In this document: positions 1 through 6,316 of the stretch, piece after piece
How positions within the stretch are numbered: position 1 is the stretch's first letter
Layout: every line of letters starts with the position of its first letter
DNA from: an uncultured Anaerofilum sp.
GTDB taxonomy: Bacteria; Bacillota; Clostridia; Oscillospirales; Ruminococcaceae
NCBI GenBank assembly: GCA_944385935.1
Contig: CALWZC010000005.1
Span: forward strand, 1 to 64,000
Direction: 5' to 3'
DNA length: 64,000 nt
Program-made: the position numbers and the translations under genes
Notes under the pieces: model-generated
The model's database searches: none
What the model saw: the letters and a program-made list of their open reading frames with translations, nothing else
What the model was told of the DNA's origin: nothing

Positions 1-44
1 GCTGCTGTAGCTTTGCCGGTAACCGTTTGCTTAAGTCATCCTGC

Positions 45-78
45 AACCGGTATTTTGTGCCGTCAAAACCGGTTTTTT
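45..78. other. Imperfect inverted repeat at the truncation point
   Basis: AACCGGTATTTTG at 45-57 is mirrored by CAAAACCGGTT at 64-74, followed by a T run on the plus strand. It lies exactly where the methylase/helicase reading frame departs from its family and stops. It may be a plus-strand terminator of a gene left of the window, or the end of an inserted element; the window edge prevents a decision. Confidence 0.4.
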
Positions 79-2609
79 ACGATACGGCGAAGCTCCACCA
101 TACCGCAGACACGCTCTTTGGCTTTGTCGTTCAGCTCCACCAGACGCATGACCGAGTTTTCTCTGAAATACACCTCGCCATCCACCACCGTGTAGGAGAA
201 GTTTTTCACATCTGGACGGGCAGGAATGGTGATTTGCTCTTTTTCCTGACTCTCCACATCCTCCATCAGCTCCACAGGGGTATAGGTTCCCTCAATATGG
301 GTGACAGCTTCCCGAAGCAGCTCAGACAGCTCCACACCCTCACGGGGGCGAACCGTCAAGTCCTCCTTACCATACTGGGTGCTTTCCGTAGTCAGCTCAC
401 CCAGAACCATTTCAGGGTGTTCCACAAAGTAACTGTTCATGGTGAATCCGTCCGGGGTGGTGTTCAGGTGTACCCAGTCCGGCACAATGTCGATGGGGTG
501 GTCACGCTTTTGCAGGAAGATGATGTCGGACACAACTTCTGTACCGGCATTTGCCTTAAACGCATTGTTGGGCAGACGAATGGCTCCCAGCAGTTCGGCC
601 CTCTGAGCGATATACTTTCTGGCATCCATATTCTTGGAGTCCATGGTGTATCGGCTTGTCACGAAGGCAATTACGCCGCCGGGACGAACCTGATCGAGAG
701 CCTTGGCAAAGAAATAATTGTGAATGGAGAATCCAAGCTTGTCATAGGGCTTATCTGCCACCTTATAGTTGCCAAACGGCACATTGCCCACAGCCAGGTC
801 AAAGAAGTCACGGCGGTTTGTGGTTTCAAATCCAGCCACCGTAATGTCAGCTTTGGGATAGAGCTTTTGGGCAATGCGTCCGGTGATGGAGTCCAGCTCC
901 ACACCGTATAGCTGGCTGTTTCGCATTTCAGGGGGCAGCATACCAAAGAAGTTACCCACGCCCATGGACGGCTCCAGAATATTTCCGGTTTCAAATCCCA
1001 TGCGACCAACGGCATCGTAGATGGCACGAATCACCGTGGGACTGGTGAAATGGGCATTGAGGGTGGACGCTCTGGCTGCTTCATACTCACGCTCCGGCAA
1101 TAGTTTTTTCAGATTGGCATACTCCTGTGCCCATGCAGGCTTATTGGGGTCAAAGGCATCTGCAAGACCACCCCAGCCCACATAGTTTGCAAGGATTTCC
1201 TGCTCCTCAGGGGTAGGTGTACGGTTTTCCTCCTCCAATGCAAAGAGGGTACGAATCGCTGCTACATTGCGGACATATTTCAGCTTGGCTCCACCTTCAC
1301 CAAGGTTGTCATCGGTGATAACATAGTTTTCAGGTAAAGGCTTTTCAGGCTTATTGGGTTCATTACCGCCAGCGATGAGTATCTGGTCGATCTGCTCGCC
1401 GGAAAAAGAAAAAGCAGAGGGCTTTTTGCTCTCTGCTTTATCAATCAGGCTGATTTGTTCTGCTTCGGAGAGGAACAGGTTGAGATTTAGCTGTTCACCA
1501 GCTCCAATATCACGCTTTCCTCCGCCTGTGCTTTCAAGCTGTTCATGTGCTGCACCCATGCCATCTGCTGAGTTGCTTTGTCCGGTGCGGGATTCTGCTC
1601 CAGCAGCTCGTTCATCAGCTGCTCCACTCTCCGGTGTGCTGTTTTGTCGATCTCCCACAGGTGCGGGAACAGCTTCTCGCTGAGGATCAAATCGTTCAGG
1701 AGCATAGGATTGTGCTCCTTCAGGTAGGCTCGACGCATTCTCCCGTACTTGCCCAGTGGCTTGTTCTCCGTGGGTGTCAGCTCGATGTTGGGAATCAGGA
1801 AATCTCCAACCTGTCTGTAAGTGATCTCGTTCATCATCTTGGCTCCTTTCTACCTGCTTCATGCGTTCATAGTTTCGGATTGTGACTTCGATCTCACGGA
1901 ATACCTGAGAGGACAGCTCGCTCACCGCTGTACCAAGGGCATTTGCGGTCTGTCTGGTGTTGAAATCGAAGATGTCAAGAAAGTCCTCGTGTTCAAAGTA
2001 GTCATCGGGATTGCCACAGCAACGGGAGTAGAGTGCGTAGGTGATGCTGACCGTGGCTGCGTTTCGGAAGGACGCTCCGATGTTGTATTCATCATACTCC
2101 ATTAAGAAAGAATCATCAACAATGTCGATGATGTTTTTCCCGAAGTCATCCCAATACTCCGTTGCAAGCTGACGGGCAATCTTCTCCAACTGATCTTCAA
2201 AGCTGCTTTCAGTGGCAGATATGCCATAGGACTTCTCCAGAGCTTCCATAACCGGCTTGCGGTACTCATCCTCCATTGTCCACAGCTTGACAGGACGGGA
2301 CTTTCTTAGACTACCAGTGTCAGATACATCAAAAACGTAGCGAAGTCTGGGCCAATCACCAGTATAGTCAATCAGAGCAATGCCCTTGGAGCCACGCTTG
2401 ACATAGCGTCCCCACTTATTCCAGAAGTCATATTCTGCACAGGCGGTTGCCTCCGGTCTTTGCTTGTGAATCATCAGCTGCTCATGGTAGGGATATTTGT
2501 AGAGCCTTGCTGCGGTAGTCAGAAATGAAGTCCAGTTTTCACGGCTTCCTGTGACCTGACAGGCAGCTTCTTCTGCCATCTGTGCGTACATCTGGGTTTT
2601 TGTAGGCAT
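63..2609 (-). CDS. Conjugative-element DNA methylase/helicase-type protein, C-terminally truncated
   Basis: 848 residues. The first ~100 residues match the N-terminal part of the very large DNA methylase/SNF2-helicase proteins of Bacillota conjugative elements. Residues ~258-374 are a hydrophilic R/D/E/G/Q/S linker. Residues ~420-720 are an N6-adenine methyltransferase-like domain with a motif I (EPSMGVGNF near 548) and a variant catalytic motif NVPFG near 608. Family members usually run to 2000 residues or more with a helicase half. Here the frame leaves the family after ELR and ends eight codons later at TGA, so the helicase is missing. The start has GGAGG 10 bases upstream. The linker DNA also encodes tnpV in another frame. 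Methylation is probably lost or altered; the protein may be a relic. Confidence 0.7.
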   Translation of the reverse strand: MPTKTQMYAQMAEEAACQVTGSRENWTSFLTTAARLYKYPYHEQLMIHKQRPEATACAEYDFWNKWGRYVKRGSKGIALIDYTGDWPRLRYVFDVSDTGSLRKSRPVKLWTMEDEYRKPVMEALEKSYGISATESSFEDQLEKIARQLATEYWDDFGKNIIDIVDDSFLMEYDEYNIGASFRNAATVSITYALYSRCCGNPDDYFEHEDFLDIFDFNTRQTANALGTAVSELSSQVFREIEVTIRNYERMKQVERSQDDERDHLQTGWRFPDSQHRADTHGEQATGQVRENASSLPEGAQSYAPERFDPQREAVPAPVGDRQNSTPESGAADERAAGAESRTGQSNSADGMGAAHEQLESTGGGKRDIGAGEQLNLNLFLSEAEQISLIDKAESKKPSAFSFSGEQIDQILIAGGNEPNKPEKPLPENYVITDDNLGEGGAKLKYVRNVAAIRTLFALEEENRTPTPEEQEILANYVGWGGLADAFDPNKPAWAQEYANLKKLLPEREYEAARASTLNAHFTSPTVIRAIYDAVGRMGFETGNILEPSMGVGNFFGMLPPEMRNSQLYGVELDSITGRIAQKLYPKADITVAGFETTNRRDFFDLAVGNVPFGNYKVADKPYDKLGFSIHNYFFAKALDQVRPGGVIAFVTSRYTMDSKNMDARKYIAQRAELLGAIRLPNNAFKANAGTEVVSDIIFLQKRDHPIDIVPDWVHLNTTPDGFTMNSYFVEHPEMVLGELTTESTQYGKEDLTVRPREGVELSELLREAVTHIEGTYTPVELMEDVESQEKEQITIPARPDVKNFSYTVVDGEVYFRENSVMRLVELNDKAKERVCGMVELRRIVKNRF
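1487..1837 (-). CDS. tnpV: TnpV-family transposon protein, overlapping in another frame
   Basis: 116 residues, recognised as the TnpV family from the N-terminal NEITYRQVGDFLIPN, the PLGKYGRMRRAYLKEH block and the C-terminal HMNSLKAQAEE. The family is carried by Clostridial transposons; its role is not established. The gene lies wholly inside the methylase/helicase gene, same strand, shifted one frame, and coincides with that protein's low-complexity linker. It has its own ribosome-binding site (AAGGAG, about 6 bases before the ATG pair). The well-conserved protein in this frame and the disordered one in the other suggest that TnpV is the constrained frame. Confidence 0.65.
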   Translation of the reverse strand: MMNEITYRQVGDFLIPNIELTPTENKPLGKYGRMRRAYLKEHNPMLLNDLILSEKLFPHLWEIDKTAHRRVEQLMNELLEQNPAPDKATQQMAWVQHMNSLKAQAEESVILELVNS

Positions 2610-2665
2610 GAAGCATATTCCTCCTTTTTGTTTTTTTTCTCATGTTATCCTCCTGAATATTAAAA

Positions 2666-2690
2666 ACAGCTACTCTTGTGAGTAGCTGTC
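2666..2690 (-). terminator. Terminator after the integrase gene
   Basis: ACAGCTACTC and GAGTAGCTGT form a perfect 10-bp stem with a four-base loop. A T run follows on the minus strand, nine bases past the integrase stop codon; the plus strand also has a T run, so it may work both ways. Confidence 0.7.
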
Positions 2691-2698
2691 TTTTTACA

Positions 2699-3703
2699 TT
2701 ACAAAGAAAATGAATCAATTAGGTTCTCTAGTTTCTGCATTTCTTCTCTGTATTCGCTGATTTGCTGGTGAATGTAGACCTTTTGCGTAAATGCATGGTC
2801 AGTATGCCCAATGATTTTGCTTAGTATATCTCTGTCCATCTTTGCTCTTGCTGAAAGAGAAGCAAAGGTGTGCCTACAAGAGTAGGGCACATATGTAGGT
2901 TTATATGGAGATTCTCCATACTTATACGGAGGATTGATTTTTAGTTTTGAAAGTAGGGGATAAAAATTCCTCTTTCGCCAGTTACAAAGATTAATTTGGC
3001 CTCCAGTACTTGTCTGAAGTAAAAAATCATCTTCTGACTGAGCAGAAGTATACCATTTTTCAATAAAACTAGAAACAGCAGAAGGAATCGGAATTAACCG
3101 ATTAGTTCCAGCTGCTGTTTTTCCTCCGCCAATGATGTATTTTCCTTCAATGTTTACTGATTTCTTTTTTAAGTTAAAAAATTCATTTGGTCGCATACCA
3201 GTGTAGATTAAGCACATTATAATTCTTGCATCTCGAGAATACTGTAAAGTTTCGTATGAAGCATAGTTTGCAAGCAACAGAATTTCTCTGTCTTGAAAAA
3301 TATTTCTCGGTGCACCCACTGGAGCATCTAATATTAAGAATGTAGCAAAATTAAAAGGAATAAGTCTGTACCTTAAACCATATCCACAAACAGCGGATAT
3401 AACTTTTCGAATTTGTTGCTGTTTACTATAGGATGTAGCATTATAGTCAAGTATTTGTTGATAATCATCTACATCTAAATCTGTAAAGCGACAGTGTGTT
3501 AAAGGTTCCAACTTTGTCCAACCATATTCCAAATTTTTTCTTGTTTGTTCGCTGATTCGACGAAAGTGAATTTTTTTCCAGCTATTGTATACCTCCTCAA
3601 GTGTCCAATGACTTTTGTTTGTTTTGGATGAAAAAGAGTATCCACAGTGTGGACAGTATTTCATCCAGCTTTCAATTTTTAATGAACAGTTCTTACAAGT
3701 CAT
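2699..3703 (-). CDS. Tyrosine recombinase (integrase) with N-terminal zinc ribbon
   Basis: 334 residues. An N-terminal zinc ribbon (C3, C6, C17, C20) precedes a SAM-like core-binding region (~35-125) and the catalytic domain. Catalytic residues visible are R171, K195, R277, H300 and the nucleophile Y310. The position usually held by histidine three residues before the second arginine is Y274 (PYSCRHTF), a variant seen in some integrases. It should catalyse integration and excision by strand exchange. The gene starts about 100 bases from the tRNA-Thr fragment and runs away from it, the usual place for the integrase of a tRNA-targeting element. AGGAG precedes the ATG. No excisionase is recognised beside it. 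Base composition is much more AT-rich than the neighbouring methylase gene. Confidence 0.9.
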   Translation of the reverse strand: MTCKNCSLKIESWMKYCPHCGYSFSSKTNKSHWTLEEVYNSWKKIHFRRISEQTRKNLEYGWTKLEPLTHCRFTDLDVDDYQQILDYNATSYSKQQQIRKVISAVCGYGLRYRLIPFNFATFLILDAPVGAPRNIFQDREILLLANYASYETLQYSRDARIIMCLIYTGMRPNEFFNLKKKSVNIEGKYIIGGGKTAAGTNRLIPIPSAVSSFIEKWYTSAQSEDDFLLQTSTGGQINLCNWRKRNFYPLLSKLKINPPYKYGESPYKPTYVPYSCRHTFASLSARAKMDRDILSKIIGHTDHAFTQKVYIHQQISEYREEMQKLENLIDSFSL

Positions 3704-3731
3704 AGTAACTCTCCTTGCTAATTAATTTTGT

Positions 3732-3743
3732 GGCTTTAAAGCC
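3732..3743. repeat. 12-bp perfect palindrome near the att site
   Basis: GGCTTTAAAGCC, between the integrase start and the tRNA fragment. It could be an arm-type integrase or excisionase site; that is inference from position only. Confidence 0.3.
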
Positions 3744-3805
3744 CAAAGAATTATATAAGAAGGAGGGATGAATTTAAAAATTTTATCAATGACTTATGGC
3801 TTATA

Positions 3806-3851
3806 CTTGGTAAGGATGAGGTCGTGCGTTCAAGTCGCATTAGCAGCTCCA
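3806..3851 (+). other. tRNA-Thr(GGT) 3' fragment, attachment site
   Basis: From the anticodon loop (TTGGTAA) to the encoded CCA this matches the 3' part of a tRNA-Thr(GGT): anticodon-stem 3' arm GGATG, variable loop AGGTC, T arm with TTCAAGT loop, acceptor TAGCAGC, discriminator T, CCA. The bases to the left do not form the D arm or the 5' acceptor. This is the duplicated end left by site-specific integration, i.e. the attR-type junction; 46 bp is a typical identity block. Confidence 0.85.
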
Positions 3852-3861
3852 TAGTGAGAAG

Positions 3862-3898
3862 ATGGAAGTATGTCTGTTTTGGATATACTTCCATTTTT
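3862..3898 (+). terminator. Original terminator of the tRNA-Thr gene
   Basis: ATGGAAGTAT at 3862-3871 pairs with ATACTTCCAT at 3885-3894, followed by a T run. It sits 10 bases after the tRNA 3' end, as expected for the chromosomal tRNA terminator displaced with attR. Confidence 0.8.
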
Positions 3899-3923
3899 GT
3901 TTTTGGTAAATAATCTAGAAAAT

Positions 3924-3966
3924 AAACGGGTAGTCCTTGCCAACTGACATGGGCTACCCGTTTGAA
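3924..3966 (-). terminator. Terminator of the PAP2 gene
   Basis: AAACGGGTAG and CTACCCGTTT pair with a 20-base loop that can extend the stem. On the minus strand the hairpin follows the PAP2 stop and leads into a T-rich tract. Confidence 0.65.
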
Positions 3967-4033
3967 ATACTAAAGCAATTTTGATGGATTTTGAAATACA
4001 GCTATAAAAAGATAGATATTCAATAAGAAAGAA

Positions 4034-4882
4034 TCATAGAGCTGTCAAGCGGTCTTGTAGTTGTTTTAAGCAGGATTTCCAAAAAGAGCTGTGCTGGACA
4101 GCCGCAAACAATCCCCAAACTATTAGAGAAGCAACAACAGTGTCAGAAAGAAAATGCCGACCAATGACCACCCTACAAGCAGCCATACAACCTATGTATA
4201 AGGTGCATACAACACCCCAAAACCCAACATGACGGCGTATCATGGGAAAAATATCTGCTGCTAACAGCAACAAAAGAACACCTGCTGCCGCAGCAGTGTG
4301 AGCACTGGGGAAACTGGAACCCCCATTGCCAAAGGGGTGGTACCAAGGAGTAAATTGGTCAAAATTTCCTGAGGCTAGCATATCATCAAAGCGTGTGCGG
4401 TTCCACACAAGTTTAATACCTTGTAATACCAAATTGACCAATGCCATCATCCAAAAGCCTGTGGAGCAAATAAAACTAAGGCGCATAGAGGTTCGTCTGC
4501 CGGGAATGCCAGCGAACCAGATGGACACCAAAAATGTTATGGTAACTACTATGGCCTGTGCCCACAAGGGTACAGAAGTTAGCCAACCTCGATGGGAGAG
4601 ATAAGAAAAAGTAGGCAGACACAAAGCAATGGAACTTCCCAAGGAAATCAAAAAGCCCCAAACTGGTTGATGGCTGCGACGCAACAAAAAACCACCCCAA
4701 AAGAGGCCGGGAAGATACAGGGGCCACCAGCCCACAGCTTCCATAAAAACAACAAATCCATTTTCTGGGGAGTATACCCTTTGGTTGATTACCAAATCAT
4801 ATTGTGTAGCCACTGCCAAAAGCAAAGCACACACAACAAGAACCAAAACCATCCAGATTTTTTTTGCATATGAATGTAACAT
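4034..4882 (-). CDS. PAP2-family membrane phosphatase
   Basis: 282 residues with about six membrane segments. The three motifs of the type 2 phosphatidic-acid phosphatase family are present: K157-x6-R164, P192-S-A-H195, and R237-x5-H243-x3-D247, giving the phosphohistidine and charge-relay residues. Members dephosphorylate lipid phosphates such as phosphatidate or undecaprenyl pyrophosphate at the outer face of the membrane; the substrate cannot be read from sequence. The gene stands alone with its own terminator. AAAGGAA lies 12 bases before the ATG, so the start is moderately supported. Divergent from the aldo/keto reductase gene. Confidence 0.8.
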   Translation of the reverse strand: MLHSYAKKIWMVLVLVVCALLLAVATQYDLVINQRVYSPENGFVVFMEAVGWWPLYLPGLFWGGFLLRRSHQPVWGFLISLGSSIALCLPTFSYLSHRGWLTSVPLWAQAIVVTITFLVSIWFAGIPGRRTSMRLSFICSTGFWMMALVNLVLQGIKLVWNRTRFDDMLASGNFDQFTPWYHPFGNGGSSFPSAHTAAAAGVLLLLLAADIFPMIRRHVGFWGVVCTLYIGCMAACRVVIGRHFLSDTVVASLIVWGLFAAVQHSSFWKSCLKQLQDRLTAL

Positions 4883-4979
4883 ACAGAAAAACGGTTCCTT
4901 TCCAACAGAGTGTTATTCAGTACAGCCACAAAAAACAACTGTACAAGAGTGTGATTTCTCTCCATTGTAACACAATTCG

Positions 4980-5008
4980 TTGAAATTCGTAAAGTATGGA
5001 AGTATAAT
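4980..5008 (+). promoter_or_regulatory. Promoter of the aldo/keto reductase gene
   Basis: TTGAAA, 17-base spacer, TATAAT; the start codon is 40 bases downstream. Confidence 0.7.
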
Positions 5009-5047
5009 ACAAGCAAGAGAAATTATATAGAAAGGCAGAGAATCCAC

Positions 5048-6055
5048 ATGGAATACCGTATTCTTGGAAAAACAGGTCTAAAAGTTTCCCGTTTGGGATT
5101 TGGAGGCATTCCTATTCAAAGAATTGACCCACAGCAAACCCGTGTGCTGATGGAGGAGATGGTTCGGCAAGGAATCAATTATATTGACACAGCTCGAGGA
5201 TATACCGTTAGTGAGCAATATCTAGGAGAAGCACTAAAGGGCATAAGAGATAAATTTATTTTAGCAACAAAGTCTATGAGTCGTGATTTTGAGGGAATGA
5301 AAAGGGATATTGACATCAGCTTGTCCAATCTTCAAACAGATTATATTGACCTTTACCAGCTCCACAACCCCAGTATGGAGGATTTTAAAAAGGTATTGTC
5401 TCCTGGTGGGGCTATGGAAGCCCTTGTAGAGGCAAAAGAACAGGGCAAAATTGGACATATTGGTTTAACAGCCCATTCTTTGGCGATGTTTGAGGAGGCT
5501 CTGAATCATCCTGAAATTGAAACTATCATGTTCCCTTACAATATTGTAGAAAATCAGGGAGAAGAATTGATTCATCGCTGCAAAGAACAAAATGTAGGGT
5601 TCATTTGTATGAAACCCCTAGCAGGCGGTGCTATAGAGGATGCTACTCTGGCAATTCGGTACATCTTGCAAAATGATAATGTGACAGTCATTATTCCCGG
5701 TATGGCAGGTTTGGAGGAACTGGCCCAAAATGTTGAAGCTGCAAAAAATACACAACCCCTAACAGCTCAGGAACAAAACAGTATAGAGAAAGTGCGCAAC
5801 CAGTTGGGCCAAAATTTTTGTAGACGGTGCAATTATTGTGCTCCCTGCACAGTTGGAATCAATATTCCTTCTGTATTTTTGTTCCAAGGATATTTGCAGC
5901 GGTATGGTTTAGGAGAATGGGCAAAAGAGCGATATGCAACTTTATCAGCAAAGGCCAGTGATTGCATAAAGTGTGGTGCATGTGAAACCCGCTGTCCCTA
6001 CGAGTTGCCTATTCGGAAGATGCTAGAACAGGCAGCCAAGGATTTTGGCGTATAA
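5048..6055 (+). CDS. Aldo/keto reductase with C-terminal 4Fe-4S domain
   Basis: 335 residues. Residues 1-~265 are an aldo/keto reductase barrel with the catalytic tetrad D47, Y52, K75 and H106. The C-terminal ~70 residues carry clustered cysteines (CRRCNYCAPC, then CIKCGACETRC near the end) typical of a ferredoxin-like iron-sulfur domain. This architecture is common in anaerobes, where such proteins are annotated as oxidoreductases of unknown substrate. The iron-sulfur module suggests electron transfer with ferredoxin rather than simple NADPH use, but that is inference. A single-gene unit with a strong sigma-A-type promoter; tRNA-Asn follows. Confidence 0.88.
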   Translation: MEYRILGKTGLKVSRLGFGGIPIQRIDPQQTRVLMEEMVRQGINYIDTARGYTVSEQYLGEALKGIRDKFILATKSMSRDFEGMKRDIDISLSNLQTDYIDLYQLHNPSMEDFKKVLSPGGAMEALVEAKEQGKIGHIGLTAHSLAMFEEALNHPEIETIMFPYNIVENQGEELIHRCKEQNVGFICMKPLAGGAIEDATLAIRYILQNDNVTVIIPGMAGLEELAQNVEAAKNTQPLTAQEQNSIEKVRNQLGQNFCRRCNYCAPCTVGINIPSVFLFQGYLQRYGLGEWAKERYATLSAKASDCIKCGACETRCPYELPIRKMLEQAAKDFGV

Positions 6056-6113
6056 GCATAAAAAGGGCAAAGTGGATTGAAAAATAAAAAATAAAAAATT
6101 TTTAAAAAATCAC

Positions 6114-6142
6114 TTGCAAAAAGCCAAAAAGTGTGGTATAGT
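6114..6142 (+). promoter_or_regulatory. Promoter of tRNA-Asn
   Basis: TTGCAA, 17-base spacer, TATAGT, 34 bases before the mature 5' end. Confidence 0.65.
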
Positions 6143-6175
6143 ATCTCTTGCAGTCAGTTAGATTGCATCAGATAC

Positions 6176-6251
6176 GCCTCTTTAGCTCAGTCGGTAGAGC
6201 GCCGGACTGTTAATCCGTAGGTCGTTGGTTCGAGCCCAACAAGAGGCGCCA
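6176..6251 (+). tRNA. tRNA-Asn (anticodon GTT)
   Basis: 76 bases with complete cloverleaf: acceptor GCCTCTT/AAGAGGC, D loop with AGTCGGTA, anticodon loop CTGTTAA, T arm GTTGG-TTCGAGC-CCAAC, discriminator G and encoded CCA. Confidence 0.97.
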
Positions 6252-6253
6252 AG

Positions 6254-6286
6254 AGCGAGAATGTGTTTTGCATTCTCGCTTTTTTG
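6254..6286 (+). terminator. Terminator of tRNA-Asn
   Basis: AGCGAGAATG and CATTCTCGCT form a 10-bp stem directly followed by six T. Confidence 0.9.
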
Positions 6287-6316
6287 TTTTACTATGAAAA
6301 AAGGGGGTGCCCCTTT

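Larger units (their letters stand above)
1..3851. mobile_element. Right end of an integrated element in a tRNA-Thr gene
   Basis: The segment holds a conjugative-element methylase/helicase, an overlapping tnpV and a tyrosine recombinase, and stops at a 3' fragment of tRNA-Thr. Integration into the 3' end of a tRNA gene duplicates that end, so the intact tRNA-Thr(GGT) and the other junction should lie left of the window. The methylase gene is visibly richer in G and C than the integrase gene and the chromosome to the right, so the element is a mosaic. No relaxase, coupling protein or type IV secretion gene is seen here, so I cannot say whether the element is complete. Confidence 0.75.

Noticed and set aside
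1..23. First bases resemble the 5' end of a tRNA-Thr (GCTGCT, TAGCT, GGTA)
   Set aside because: The acceptor is off by one base and no D stem or anticodon arm follows, so it is taken as coincidence; the intact tRNA is expected outside the window.
27..911. Long plus-strand open frame opposite the methylase/helicase gene
   Set aside because: No ribosome-binding site and no recognisable protein; its length reflects the composition of the real gene on the other strand.
3768..3854. 28-codon frame (AAGGAGGG then ATG) running through the tRNA-Thr fragment
   Set aside because: The ribosome-binding site touches the ATG, and most of the frame is the tRNA remnant whose sequence is constrained for another reason.
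6263..6316. Upstream ATG start for the histidine kinase
   Set aside because: It lies in the tRNA-Asn terminator hairpin and lacks a ribosome-binding site; the GTG at 6317 has one.
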